A stretch of DNA of 61,770 nt from Hyphomicrobium sp. (GTDB lineage Bacteria; Pseudomonadota; Alphaproteobacteria; Rhizobiales; Hyphomicrobiaceae): the NCBI GenBank assembly GCA_002928955.1, contig PERT01000015.1:1-61770 (forward strand), written 5' to 3'. This document shows, one piece after another, positions 20,283 to 29,064 of the stretch. Under the pieces are notes generated by a model, which ran no database searches, was not told the origin of the DNA, and was given only the letters and a program-made list of their open reading frames with translations. Both the position numbers and the translations under genes were made by a program. Each line of letters starts with the position of its first letter. Position 1 is the first letter of the stretch.

Positions 20283-21196
20283 CCCACCCCGACACGCTCA
20301 CCATCGCGGCGGCCCAGTATCCGATCGGAGAGCCAAAGACGCTCGATGAATGGGAGGACAAGATTGCGCGATGGGTGGCCGCGGGTGCTGCTTCTGGCGC
20401 CGCACTCCTGGTGTTCCCCGAGTACGCGGCGATCGAGCAGGCGGCAGCCTTCGGGACCGAGGTCTCGGGCAGCCTCGACCGGACGCTGGCCATCGTGGCA
20501 GAGTTGGCGGCACGGCGCGTCACGCTGCACCAGGAACTTGCGGAGACGCACGGTGTCCACATTCTGGTCGGCTCTGGCCCGGTCAGCAAAAGCGACGGCC
20601 GCTATGTGAACGCGGCGCAACTCGTCACGCCTCAGGGCCTCGTCGGCGAACAGGAAAAGATCATCATGACTCCGTTCGAGCGGGATTGGGGGATCTCGGC
20701 CGGTGGACCGCTTCGGGTGTTCGATACCGCGCTCGGCAAAATCGGCATTGCCATCTGCTATGACTGCGAGTTTCCGCTCTTGGTCCGCGCGCAGGCCGAG
20801 GCCGGGGCCGAGATCGTGCTGGTCCCCTCCTGCACTGAGCGCGTCTCGGGCTTTCACCGGGTCGCCACTGGGGCACGGGCGCGCGCACTCGAGAACTCTA
20901 TCGTCACCGTACAGAGCCCGACCGTCGGTGACGCCCTATGGTCGCCGGCCGTGGATCGCAACGCCGGCTCGGCGGCGATCTACGTGCCGTCGGAGCATGG
21001 CGTTTCGGATACCGGCATCATTGCCGAGGGGCCGCCCAACGCCGCGCTGTGGGTCACCGGAACGGTCGATTTGTCCCGGCTCCGCCACCTGAGGACAACG
21101 GGCGAAATGCGGAATTATGCCGACTGGTCGTTGCAGCCGGGGCTCGTCTCCGTTGGTCTGGAACCCACCGTTGAGCAGGTGTCGTTGCGGCCCTGA
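20279..21196 (+). CDS. Carbon-nitrogen hydrolase (nitrilase superfamily)
   Basis: A 305-aa amidase-type hydrolase with the intact catalytic triad: Glu48 in LLVFPEYA, Lys127 in GEQEKIIMTPFE and Cys160 in IAICYDCEFP. The superfamily hydrolyses nitriles, amides or carbamoyl amides. The specific substrate is not readable, but omega-amidase, N-carbamoylputrescine or beta-ureidopropionase-like reactions are the usual options. As the last gene of the panD operon it could release or recycle an amine or beta-alanine-related compound (inference). The start overlaps the GNAT stop as ATGA. Confidence 0.93.
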   Translation: MTHPDTLTIAAAQYPIGEPKTLDEWEDKIARWVAAGAASGAALLVFPEYAAIEQAAAFGTEVSGSLDRTLAIVAELAARRVTLHQELAETHGVHILVGSGPVSKSDGRYVNAAQLVTPQGLVGEQEKIIMTPFERDWGISAGGPLRVFDTALGKIGIAICYDCEFPLLVRAQAEAGAEIVLVPSCTERVSGFHRVATGARARALENSIVTVQSPTVGDALWSPAVDRNAGSAAIYVPSEHGVSDTGIIAEGPPNAALWVTGTVDLSRLRHLRTTGEMRNYADWSLQPGLVSVGLEPTVEQVSLRP

Positions 21197-21240
21197 TCCG
21201 CCGGAAGGACTGCCGCCCCGGGGCGGCAACACCACCAACC

Positions 21241-23040
21241 CTATTCCGTGAGCCGCAACTCGGTGAGGCTGGCGCCAATGGCATTGAAAGCCTCGATCAG
21301 CTCGGTTTCTGTCCCTGGCGCATAGGCGTAAGGCGGCTTCGATGCGCAAGCCTCGAGCTTGGCCAGGGTTGGACCGTCTACGATGCCGAAGGCGACCGTA
21401 TAGATCGTGATGCCGGCATTCTTCGCATTGTTGCAGACCAGCTCCATGCGGTTGTCGGCATGCTGCTTGAAGCCGTCGAAAGTCGGGGTCGGAACGATCC
21501 CTGCGAATAGATAGCCGTAGGCAGAGTAGTCGGAGTGGATCGCGCCGTCAGGCGTGGGATCGATGTTGTTGACGCCATCCGTCATCAACACGAGCACCTT
21601 TCTGATCTTGCCGTACTGAGCGCCCTCGGTGAAGGGCGGTTCCGGCGACAGCACGCGCCAACCCCACGCCAGACCCTCGGCGACGTTGGTGCCAGAGCCG
21701 TTCCAATGCACCATCCGGTCGATCGCCTGCAGCACGTCGCTCTTCACGTCCGTGAGCGGGAGGATCGGATCGGGGCAACTCTTGTTCGGTCCGGTCGTGT
21801 CCGGGCCAACCTCGTCGATCACGGCGTTGGAGTTGTTGTATTTCAGGATAGACCAGTGCATCCAGCCGTTCCATGAATCGTCGAACGCGGGAGGGACGAG
21901 GTCGGGGCGATCCGCCAGGTAATCGTTGGCCGATAGGAAGTTCCAACCATCGGCGGCAATCTCCGCCGCGTCCGGCTGGTCCGGCCAGAACCAGGGCACG
22001 AACAACGTATTGACGTCTCCCGCCGACGGAGGCGTATCGAGCACGTCATGGTCTCCGGCCCGCGCCATCACGCACCCTTTCCAGCTCGCGTTCGGAACCC
22101 TCGCGAACAAGTCGAACATATTGATTTTGTTCGGATTGGCTATCCAGCAGGGATCAATGAAATGGAACGGCGACGGCACATCGGCTGCGCTGGCGGCGTT
22201 CGCCGTGCCGATGCCGAGAATCCAGCGGCCGATGCTGGCAAACGTCGGAACTCTCTCCATCAGAGAGCCCGTCGTTCCTGTCCCGGGCCCGGAGCCGCCG
22301 CCACCCCCACCGCTGCCCGTGTTGCAGCCGGACTGATATCCGAACCAGTAGTCCTCAAGGTATCGGCCGTGCCAGGCTGAATCGCCATTGACGTCCATCC
22401 ACGCCATTTGTGTCCTGCCATTGCCGATGTTGACCGCACCGACATAGGGCACAACGGCCATCTTGAGCTTCGACTTGCTGCTCGAACCTTTGTAGACGGC
22501 TTCGACCAGATCATTGGCGCCCTTCTTCAGGTCATCCATGTAGTTGCGCATAGATCCGGTGTTATCCAGAACCAAGGCTATTTCGACGTCCTCGGCGGCC
22601 GCGCCGGCCTTCGACTTGACGTTGATTTCGAAGAACTCTTTTCCAAGTACAACGGAGAATGAAGCCGGCAATTGCGCCTTCACTCTCAACTCGACATTGT
22701 TGCTGTCGAGGGAAACCTTGATATCCTCGATTGTCGCCCCATGGAGACTGCGGAGGTTTTGTTGAAAGAATGCCTCGGTTCGAGCTTTGATGGCGTCTTC
22801 GTTTTTCTCGCCTCCCGAACGGGACGCCAGGACCGCGTTGTCAACGGCCAATTGCAGTGAGGACCTTACCGCGATCCCGCGCCCGAAGTCGACGGCCACC
22901 CCGATCGCGCCAAACAACGGCACCAACAGTATGGCGAACAAAATGGACATGCCGCCGCGCCCGCAACGCGAAAAACGGCTGAGCACGACAGTCGCTCCGA
23001 CGCCAAAAGAAAAGCCAGTATTTGCAATAGAAGTCGCCAT
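21241..23040 (-). CDS. TadG-like pilus-assembly protein with von Willebrand A domain
   Basis: A 599-aa protein. The N-terminus has a TadE/TadG-like membrane anchor (RGGMSILFAILLVPLFGAIGVAVDFGRGIAVRSSLQLAVDNAVLA). After a beta-rich region comes a vWA domain with the MIDAS motif VLDNTGSM, a long insertion with a Gly-rich loop, and a C-terminal part KIRKVLVLMTDGVNN...ITIYTVAFGI. TadG proteins work in the outer part of Flp/Tad pili, but no other tad or flp gene lies nearby, so this is an orphan copy. ATG 23040 has GGGAGG 5 nt upstream and is preferred over the longer frame to 23082. It is convergent with the panD operon. Confidence 0.88.
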   Translation of the reverse strand: MATSIANTGFSFGVGATVVLSRFSRCGRGGMSILFAILLVPLFGAIGVAVDFGRGIAVRSSLQLAVDNAVLASRSGGEKNEDAIKARTEAFFQQNLRSLHGATIEDIKVSLDSNNVELRVKAQLPASFSVVLGKEFFEINVKSKAGAAAEDVEIALVLDNTGSMRNYMDDLKKGANDLVEAVYKGSSSKSKLKMAVVPYVGAVNIGNGRTQMAWMDVNGDSAWHGRYLEDYWFGYQSGCNTGSGGGGGGSGPGTGTTGSLMERVPTFASIGRWILGIGTANAASAADVPSPFHFIDPCWIANPNKINMFDLFARVPNASWKGCVMARAGDHDVLDTPPSAGDVNTLFVPWFWPDQPDAAEIAADGWNFLSANDYLADRPDLVPPAFDDSWNGWMHWSILKYNNSNAVIDEVGPDTTGPNKSCPDPILPLTDVKSDVLQAIDRMVHWNGSGTNVAEGLAWGWRVLSPEPPFTEGAQYGKIRKVLVLMTDGVNNIDPTPDGAIHSDYSAYGYLFAGIVPTPTFDGFKQHADNRMELVCNNAKNAGITIYTVAFGIVDGPTLAKLEACASKPPYAYAPGTETELIEAFNAIGASLTELRLTE

Positions 23041-23539
23041 GGAAACCTCCCGGGCATGACTGGCGCTGGACCGAGAGGTCAACTAATCTCATTGCGTCTA
23101 AACAAGTATTAAACAGTCATGATTTTCGGCATGCGGAATTAACGGACGCATTTTTGTCGCCCCAGAATAGGACATTTCGACAGCCTGTCAGAGCGAAAGG
23201 GAATTGACGATTCTTGATTTGAGACGCCCTTATTTGGGAAACCACGTCACATTTACGCGCGCCGCATGCTCTTGGGAGCCGGTTTCCCTCATCTGTGTAT
23301 GGACCTTCCGGTTCGACCGGACCTGCAAAGCCGACAGCCGGGCTCGGGCCAGGGCAGCCTGAAAAGCCGGCTGGTGGATCATGCGCATGGTTGGACCTGG
23401 GCAGCCCACTCATCGCGCGTGCGTGGAGTGGCAAACTTGGTCCCGAGGCAAGTCGAGAGGCGGATGGACGGCGCCCATCTTTATGCAAAGAGTGTCGCCC
23501 GCCGCCGCTTCTGCTATAGAAGCCGCCCGGATCACATCC
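23041..23539. other. Intergenic stretch upstream of tadG and tRNA
   Basis: About 500 bp. It must contain the promoter of the TadG-like gene (AT-richer part at 23090-23230) and of the tRNA. Short frames on both strands show no recognisable protein. Confidence 0.5.
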
Positions 23540-23615
23540 GGGCCCGTAGCTCAACGGTTAGAGCTGGCGGCTCATAACCGCCTGGTTCCAGGTTCGAGTC
23601 CTGGCGGGCCCACCA
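23540..23615 (+). tRNA. tRNA with CAT anticodon, probably tRNA-Ile2 (else Met)
   Basis: A complete 76-nt cloverleaf: acceptor GGGCCCG/CGGGCCC, D stem GCTC/GAGC with an 8-nt loop, anticodon stem GGCGG/CCGCC around loop CTCATAA (anticodon CAT), variable TGGTT, T arm CCAGG-TTCGAGT-CCTGG, encoded CCA. The G1-C72 pair rules out initiator tRNA-fMet. The short D loop and overall pattern resemble tRNA-Ile(CAU), in which C34 is changed to lysidine by TilS, more than elongator tRNA-Met, but this is a judgement by eye. Confidence 0.93.
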
Positions 23616-24042
23616 TTAAACAACAATGAAATCAAGATTTTGACACGCGGCCATCATTGGCCTGGAACGAGCGGCGTTTGCGGCTCGCGACCGGCCGGCC
23701 CCGATCGCGGCGGCACGGACCGCATTCGACATCGAGATCCCGGGCGCTTGATCCGCTCGGGCAGGATGAAGACCCGTTGGCGCCGACCGGTTCCCACATC
23801 ATGGCACAATCGATCACCACAGAAGCGCGACGCACCCAGACGCTGGCGCCTGCGATCGCCGCGTCCAAGTCGTACGACTATTTCACCCCAAAGAGACAAG
23901 GGCGCGAAATCACTCCGCGAAGCCGCACCGAAACCGTCTCTCGGTCGGGCTGCCAAACCACGCCGGTGTAAGCCGCGGGAACTACGGACAGAGTCCGAAT
24001 CCCGCCACAAAACACGAAAAAGCGTGTAGAATCAATATGTTA
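23616..24042. other. Spacer between two tRNA genes
   Basis: 427 bp between the CAT tRNA and tRNA-Ser. Only unconvincing short frames on both strands. No integrase fragment or attachment-site duplication of the tRNA ends was seen. Confidence 0.5.
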
Positions 24043-24134
24043 TGGCGGAGACGGAGGGATTCGAACCCTCGATACAGTTTTACCCGTATAACGCTTTAGC
24101 AAAGCGCCGCCTTCAGCCACTCGGCCACATCTCC
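24043..24134 (-). tRNA. tRNA-Ser (GCT)
   Basis: A 92-nt tRNA on the minus strand: acceptor GGAGATG with CGTCTCC (one G-U pair), D arm GCCGAGTGGCTGAAGGC, anticodon stem GCGCT/AGCGT with loop TTGCTAA (anticodon GCT), a long class-II variable arm (TATACGGGTAAAACTGTATC), T arm GAGGG-TTCGAAT-CCCTC, and encoded GCCA. The long variable arm and anticodon make the serine assignment secure. Confidence 0.96.
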
Positions 24135-24271
24135 GTTTCGGCGAAGCACCCGTATAGATGGCGTTATTCGTGATTGCAAGGTGCGGTACGCGGCGGCGTC
24201 CGCCGTCGAAGTCGGGGACTGAGCCCGTTGCATGGCAAGCGGCGGGTTGACCGCGGGGGTGCCACGGATGG

Positions 24272-24291
24272 ATCCCCGACTGTGCGGGGAT
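24272..24291. repeat. Short REP-like hairpin
   Basis: ATCCCCG-ACTGTG-CGGGGAT forms a 7-bp hairpin within a GGATCCCCGAC...GGGGATGACG context. This type of sequence occurs in many proteobacterial intergenic regions as a dispersed repeat. Only one copy was noticed here. Confidence 0.45.
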
Positions 24292-24347
24292 GACGACGGG
24301 GGGTGGATCGCGCCTCACCCATAAGGGGTCCGGGACTCATGGAGTTG

Positions 24348-24426
24348 CTCGTGTTCCTTATGGTGCCGGACATTTGCTCCGAACCGTGCAGCAGATGGAA
24401 GCAACCGTCGCAACCGAAACACGTGC
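24348..24426 (-). repeat. Degenerate single hairpin of the dispersed repeat, copy C
   Basis: In reverse orientation, the bulged arm CTCGTGTTCC-TTAT-GGTGCC followed by GGACATTTGC (24348-24377) is well preserved. The opposite arm (24401-24426, GCAACCGTCGCAACCGAAAC) has several mismatches. The linker-like sequence ACTCATGGAGTTG precedes it, but no second hairpin is present, so this is a half element between tRNA-Ser and the exported-protein gene. Confidence 0.65.
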
Positions 24427-24528
24427 CACGCCCTGACCGCAGCATGGCGCAGCCGTTGTCATCGTAGTACCGTACTCAAGCTGCAAATGGCCCTGTTAGA
24501 ACCGTGTTGACGAAAGGAGCCAGCCACG

Positions 24529-25068
24529 ATGCGACGCTCTGAGTTCGGATCGGTGCAGGGTATGCTGGCCCGCGCACTGGTGGTCTTGTCGGGCTGCGCC
24601 AGTGGCACGGGCGGGCTGGCCGCTGCGCAGGAATACTGCGTCACATGTATGGGCCCTTCAGCCACCTATGTGTGCGCCATCGAAGGACTGTCCGCTCAAG
24701 CGGCAGCCGGGATTCAAGGGCAAGTTTTGTGCATAAAACAATTGGCCACCGCGGGCCGTCACGAACAATGCTGGATCGACCGCCACGCGTCGACCGTCTG
24801 TCATGGGCCTTTGAGGACCGCTTCACCTGCAGCCGGCGACGAAGGCGTCGCTCCGCCTGCGACGCCACGACAAGCCCCACCCGCCGGCACGTCGCCCAAC
24901 GCGGCGCAGGATGCCATCCAACCAGCCACGGCACCCGGTGGTGCCGCGACCGATCCGGCACCAGGCGGGCCCGCTCAATGGTCGGTGCTCAAGAAGACCG
25001 GCGACAACATCGGCAAGGCCATCTCCAAGAGCTGGTCGTGCGTCACGTCGCTGTTCAGCAACTGCTGA
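24529..25068 (+). CDS. Cysteine-containing exported protein, unknown
   Basis: A 179-aa protein with a hydrophobic N-terminus (MLARALVVLSGCASGTGGLAAAQE), cleavable by Sec; the GCAS could alternatively be read as a lipobox-like site. The mature N-terminal half has a cysteine pattern (YCVTCMG...YVCAIEG...VLCIKQ...EQCWIDR...VCHG) suggesting disulphides in the periplasm. An Ala/Pro-rich linker follows, then a short C-terminal segment TGDNIGKAISKSWSCVTSLFSNC. AGGAG lies 9 nt before the ATG. No family was recognised. Confidence 0.72.
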   Translation: MRRSEFGSVQGMLARALVVLSGCASGTGGLAAAQEYCVTCMGPSATYVCAIEGLSAQAAAGIQGQVLCIKQLATAGRHEQCWIDRHASTVCHGPLRTASPAAGDEGVAPPATPRQAPPAGTSPNAAQDAIQPATAPGGAATDPAPGGPAQWSVLKKTGDNIGKAISKSWSCVTSLFSNC

Positions 25069-25120
25069 CCCCGGCGATCGCCTCCGATAGGCCTCTCACG
25101 GTTGCGCGCGCCGCCCGTGT

Positions 25121-25390
25121 TCAATGCAGCGCCAGCCACTCACGTGCGAGACGCTGCGCGCGGACGATCTGAAGCTTGCTCAGTTCGCTCGATATCTCGG
25201 CGCGATAACGTCGTGCCTCGATGTTGCCGCGCATGGCAGCCAGATTGAACCACTTGTGGGCCTCGACGAGGTCCATATCGACATCACGTCCGGCACAGTA
25301 CATGAGACCCAATTCGAATAGTGCGTCGGGCGTTCCGCCCTGCACCGAGCACTCGATACTGTCCAGCGAGGAAAACTCTACCCGCGCCAT
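25121..25390 (-). CDS. Sel1-repeat small protein
   Basis: An 89-aa protein with a single Sel1-type helical repeat: DALFELGLMYCAGRDVDMDLVEAHKWFNLAAMRGNIEARRYRAEISSEL. The pattern of an LG-x-MY-x2-G ... A-x-KWF-x-LAA helix pair is diagnostic, and there is no signal peptide. Such proteins are usually protein-interaction modules. ATG 25390 is preceded by GGAG at 8 nt; a GTG three codons upstream overlaps that SD. Confidence 0.82.
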   Translation of the reverse strand: MARVEFSSLDSIECSVQGGTPDALFELGLMYCAGRDVDMDLVEAHKWFNLAAMRGNIEARRYRAEISSELSKLQIVRAQRLAREWLALH

Positions 25391-25774
25391 TTTACGCACT
25401 CCACTATCGTTTCAATCTGTCCGCCGAATGCGCCATCATCCCGATGGCTGTTACGGCGTGATCACGGCATTCTGCCCCACGGCTCCTGCTCTGGTAACGA
25501 TGTCAGCGAGCAGATGATAATCCGTAAATCTCGAGATGAATGAACGGCAAGTTCGAGACCTTTTTCATCAAGTTTCCGCTCCATTCCGTGCCGCATTGGC
25601 GCGTCCGTCCAAGTTATGCACAACCCTCATCGGCCCGTTTACTTCTCGCGGAACCATTGCCTAACCATCGCAATACGAGGCGACAAAGCGTCGTCAAAGG
25701 TCTGCCCGACGACGGCCTCATTCAGAACGTGTTCATATCGTGACCGTTATGGGTTGCAGTGTGGTCGGCAGGCA
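25391..25774. other. Intergenic stretch without supported gene
   Basis: 384 bp upstream of the Sel1 gene, AT-richer than the neighbours. A 67-codon plus-strand frame at 25540-25743 lacks a convincing SD and a recognisable product. The Sel1-gene promoter should lie here. Confidence 0.45.
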
Positions 25775-25943
25775 CTAGTGTAGCGCATCTTACGTTTGGG
25801 TCCCACTCGCGGCGTGGCTCGAAGCCAAACGTCAGATGCAAAAGCTAAACTAGATTCATAAGCTTGCTCGTGTTCCTTATGGTTCCAACATTTACTCTCG
25901 ACGGTGCTGCGACGGGAAGCAAATGTCGGAACCGGAACACGAG
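25775..25943 (-). repeat. Dispersed double-hairpin repeat, copy D (complete, 169 bp, reverse)
   Basis: Read on the minus strand this copy has the same order as B: H1 foot CTCGTGTTCC then GGTTCC, loop, bulged right arm; linker; H2. On the plus strand H2 is at 25775-25853 (foot CTAGTGTAGC at 25775-25784, opposite arm with AAAA bulge, then GCTAAACTAG) and H1 at 25867-25943 (foot CTCGTGTTCC, TTAT bulge, GGTTCCAACATTT ... AAATGTCGGAACC, GGAACACGAG). It belongs to the GGTTCC stem subtype. It lies between the divergent Sel1 and lipoprotein genes. Confidence 0.88.
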
Positions 25944-26099
25944 TGTGATTCTGAGCGGGACGTTCGCTGTCGCATGATCGGCTGAGCGAAGTGAACGTCG
26001 CGGCCAGGACATGAGAGCGCAGGCCAGTCCGACAGACCGCCGACGGGCAACCGAAGATCGCATTCCGATCCAAGGTCGAAATCAAGGGGGGCATACAGC

Positions 26100-26432
26100 G
26101 TGTTCGTTCGATTGTGCGCTATGGCTTTTGTTGGATTTGCCGCATCAGGCTGCGCAAATGACACGATCAGGCCTTTTGGTGGAGCACAGCACCTCGGCGC
26201 CGGCTCGCTGCAGGTGTTGGCAACGGCGGTGGCAGCCAGCCGCGCAGAGGCCCGCTCTTCGGGCAACCAAGACCCGGCCGAGACGTCGTCGGTCCGCAGC
26301 ACGCAGGACACCGCGGACGCCAACCCGCACCTGATCAAGAAAACCTTAGCCGGTAAAATGCTGACGGCGATGGCGCTCGAACGTGCCACAGGGCGCAAAC
26401 CGGACCCATCTCGCCTCACCGAACTCGATTGA
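26100..26432 (+). CDS. Small putative lipoprotein
   Basis: A 110-aa protein with GTG start, N-terminus FVRLCAMAFVGFAASGC, a lipobox (AASGC) for lipid modification at Cys18. The rest (QVLATAVAASRAEARSSGN...PHLIKKTLAGKMLTAMALERATGRKPDPSRL) is helical and has no recognised domain. A G-run precedes the start. It is convergent with the glycosyltransferase gene. Confidence 0.5.
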   Translation: MFVRLCAMAFVGFAASGCANDTIRPFGGAQHLGAGSLQVLATAVAASRAEARSSGNQDPAETSSVRSTQDTADANPHLIKKTLAGKMLTAMALERATGRKPDPSRLTELD

Positions 26433-26464
26433 GATACCGCAGGACGCGTTAGCCGGCAGAAGGT

Positions 26465-28093
26465 TCAAGGCCGGTCCAGCACCAGCACACGCCATTCGCT
26501 GAACCTGTACCCCGTGGGCCGCCACACGTGCTGCCACGGTACCCGCACCAGCTTTGCTACAGCTGGATCGCCCGCACCTGCTCCAACGCCGGATATGATC
26601 GACGAGAATGCCGTTTTCGCATCAGCGCCCTTAGCCGTATCTGACCACACCAGGATCAACGTGCCACGGTCGAGGCGCACATCCGCGGGAATGGCGCGCA
26701 CACCCCGCACCAGCACGACCGGATTTTGAGGGAAGTGGACCCGCAAATTACCGCCGAGTTCATGATCCAGCGTCACGATCGTCGCGCCGGAACCACCGAC
26801 CTCCCGCAATGCCGCCGCGAGCCCCTCGTAGGGCACGCCCCAGCGGCAGATCTTGCAAACCGGATCGAGCACGAACATGTTGGCGAGCCGCGCCACGAGC
26901 GCGAACACCGCAATCGCCAGCGCCAGCCGTCCGAACCGCGATATCGAAAGGCCGGAGGGGTCCGACCGGCTGACTGCGCTCATGAGCCAAATAACACTCG
27001 CGATATACAGAGGCATGAACACGTGCGAGGCATAGCCCTTCAGCCCGAATACGACCGCACCCACAGCCGACAACAGCAAGCCCAGAACGCTGGTGCGCAG
27101 GACAATGCGCTCAATGACGCCCGGCGCGCGGGCGTCATGATGCGAGGACGCATGCGTGCCGGAGGCTGGCACGACAAGCAAACTGGTCGAAAGATCCTGG
27201 CCGGCGCGGCGGAGGAAACCCGGAAACAGCACAGGCAGAAACAGGATAAGCGGCGACAAGTAGAACAACGGCGCGCGCACGGCGTTCCAGAGCCCAGCCG
27301 CGCTTTCACGCCACCCCTGCGTAAAAGGATCGCCCACAAGTCCGCCCAGGCCCGCATGTCCCACGGCGTGCCATAGAAAAAATCCCGCGAACGCGGCGAT
27401 GAGAGCTGCCGAAATCAAAATGCGCGGCCCGAACATCCGCTGCCTGATTTCGGCCTCGAACGTCACGGCCAACAGACTGGCCAGCAAGAACACGCTGAAG
27501 ATCGGCTGGGTCAACGTCCCCGCACCGGCCACCAAGCCGAACACGACAAAGTCCGTGAGACGTGCTCTCTCGATGACGCGTACGAGGGCCCAAGTCGTTG
27601 CCGCAACCGCCAGCATAGCGCCCACCTGATGGGTGTAACCCTCGTGGAACCGCCAGCTCAATTGATAGATGAGCGCCAGCGATTCGACCGCCATCAGCGC
27701 CAGAACACCCGTTCCAAGCGCGCGTCGCGCGACCGCGTAAAGTAAACAGCCGGTGGCAATCAATGCGGCGTACTTGATTGCGAGAAAGCTCGAGACCGTG
27801 GGCCCCATCACCTGCTGGACGGCGTAGAGCGCCCAGGTATAGAGCGGCGGCTGGCGAGGCTCGTAGAGCGCCAGCAGCTGCTGCGCGCGCAGACTTTCAA
27901 TGGGATCGTCTTCACCGAGCGCCGAGGACGCCAGCAGCCGGAACGCAATGTGGATGGCCGCGTAGAGCGCGAGCAGTCCGAGCACCAGCCAGAAGCCGCG
28001 ATCATTTTTTTGTCCGCCAGCAGCCGGTTCCGTCGGTGCTTGGCCGCGTTCGTGTGCGGCCATATTGCGCGTGCTGTTCCGGCTGGCCGTCAC
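26465..28093 (-). CDS. GT39/ArnT-like membrane glycosyltransferase
   Basis: A 542-aa integral membrane protein with about a dozen hydrophobic helices. The first periplasmic loop (LASSALGEDDPIESLRAQQLLALYEPRQPPLYTW) has the acidic pair and R-QPPLY-W pattern of the GT-C/GT39 (dolichyl-phosphate-mannose transferase, ArnT-like) superfamily, which move sugars from lipid-phosphate donors onto lipids or proteins at the outer face of the inner membrane. The C-terminal ~120 residues are a soluble domain ending FSEWRVLVLDRP. The start overlaps the stop of the upstream quinone-oxidoreductase gene by 4 bp. The acceptor is unknown. Confidence 0.85.
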   Translation of the reverse strand: MTASRNSTRNMAAHERGQAPTEPAAGGQKNDRGFWLVLGLLALYAAIHIAFRLLASSALGEDDPIESLRAQQLLALYEPRQPPLYTWALYAVQQVMGPTVSSFLAIKYAALIATGCLLYAVARRALGTGVLALMAVESLALIYQLSWRFHEGYTHQVGAMLAVAATTWALVRVIERARLTDFVVFGLVAGAGTLTQPIFSVFLLASLLAVTFEAEIRQRMFGPRILISAALIAAFAGFFLWHAVGHAGLGGLVGDPFTQGWRESAAGLWNAVRAPLFYLSPLILFLPVLFPGFLRRAGQDLSTSLLVVPASGTHASSHHDARAPGVIERIVLRTSVLGLLLSAVGAVVFGLKGYASHVFMPLYIASVIWLMSAVSRSDPSGLSISRFGRLALAIAVFALVARLANMFVLDPVCKICRWGVPYEGLAAALREVGGSGATIVTLDHELGGNLRVHFPQNPVVLVRGVRAIPADVRLDRGTLILVWSDTAKGADAKTAFSSIISGVGAGAGDPAVAKLVRVPWQHVWRPTGYRFSEWRVLVLDRP

Positions 28094-29064
28094 GGCAGCA
28101 GCACCGTCGACCCTGTCGTCTTGCGCGCCTCAAGGTCGCGATGCGCTTGAGCCGCTTCGCTCAACGGATAGGTCTGGTTGACGTTGATCGTGACGTATCC
28201 CTTGGCGACCATGTCGAACAGATCGTTCGCACTCTGCACCAAGTCCTCGCGGCTGGCGGTATACGTCATAAGCGTGGGTCGCGTGGCAAACAGCGAGCCC
28301 TTGGCCGAAAGCATCCCGATTTCGAACGGCGGTACGGAACCCGAGGCGCTGCCATAGCTGACCCATAGCCCGCGCGGTTTCAAGCAATCGAGCGAACCCG
28401 GGAACGTGTCCTTGCCGATCCCGTCGTAGACCACGTCGCAACCGGCGCCGCCGGTGATCTCGCGGACACGCTCGACGAAATTCTCGGTGCGATAGTTGAC
28501 GACATGGGTCGCACCGTGGGCCTTCGCCAACTCCGCCTTTTCATTCGAACCGACGGTACCGATGATCGTCGCGCCGAGGGCACGCGCCCACTGGCAGGCG
28601 ATGAGGCCGACGCCGCCGGCCGCCGCGTGGAACAGCATCACCGTCTTGGGGCCGGCCTTGTACGTCTCGTGCAGCAGATAGCGCACGGTCATACCCTGCA
28701 GCATCATGGCTGCGGCGGTCTCGAAACGGATTGTATCCGGCAGCTTCACCAGGCGTGCCGCGGGAATGAGCCGCTCCTCGGCATAGGCGCCCGGCGGATT
28801 GGCATAGGCGACGCGATCGCCCGGCTTCAGGCCGGCAACGCCCGCGCCCACTGCAACGACCTCACCGGCGCCCTCCATGCCGAGCACGGCCGGGAGCGCA
28901 GAAAGCTTATAGTATCCCGTACGGTGGTAGGTATCGATGTAGTTGAGCCCGACAGCCCGATTGCGCACCCGCGCCTCGCCTGCTCCCGGCGCGCCCACGT
29001 CGACATCCTCCCAAGTCATCGCCTCGGGTCCGCCGTAAGCATGAATTCGAATGGCGCGCACCAT
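28090..29064 (-). CDS. NADPH:quinone oxidoreductase, zinc-independent MDR family
   Basis: A 324-aa medium-chain reductase of the QOR type. The N-terminal GroES-like domain (MVRAIRIHAYGGPEAMTWEDVDVGAPGAGEARVRNRAVGLNYIDTYHRTGYYK) lacks zinc ligands. The Rossmann domain has the nucleotide motif AAAGGVGLIACQWARALGATIIGTVGSNEKAELA, followed by GATHVVNYRTENFVERVREITGGAGCDVVYDGIG. It reduces quinones with NADPH. The frame reaches 29238, but GGGGGA sits 4-5 nt before ATG 29064. Its stop overlaps the start of the glycosyltransferase gene by 4 bp, so the two are co-translated, although no joint function is obvious. Confidence 0.95.
   Translation of the reverse strand: MVRAIRIHAYGGPEAMTWEDVDVGAPGAGEARVRNRAVGLNYIDTYHRTGYYKLSALPAVLGMEGAGEVVAVGAGVAGLKPGDRVAYANPPGAYAEERLIPAARLVKLPDTIRFETAAAMMLQGMTVRYLLHETYKAGPKTVMLFHAAAGGVGLIACQWARALGATIIGTVGSNEKAELAKAHGATHVVNYRTENFVERVREITGGAGCDVVYDGIGKDTFPGSLDCLKPRGLWVSYGSASGSVPPFEIGMLSAKGSLFATRPTLMTYTASREDLVQSANDLFDMVAKGYVTINVNQTYPLSEAAQAHRDLEARKTTGSTVLLP

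Noticed and set aside
23540-23615. Initiator tRNA-fMet
   Set aside because: The CAT-anticodon tRNA has a G1-C72 pair, not the unpaired position 1 of initiator tRNA.
23540-24134. tRNA-associated integration site
   Set aside because: No integrase gene and no duplicated tRNA 3' end were found near either tRNA.
26465-29064. Shared pathway for the quinone oxidoreductase and the glycosyltransferase
   Set aside because: They overlap by 4 bp, but no substrate link can be argued from sequence.
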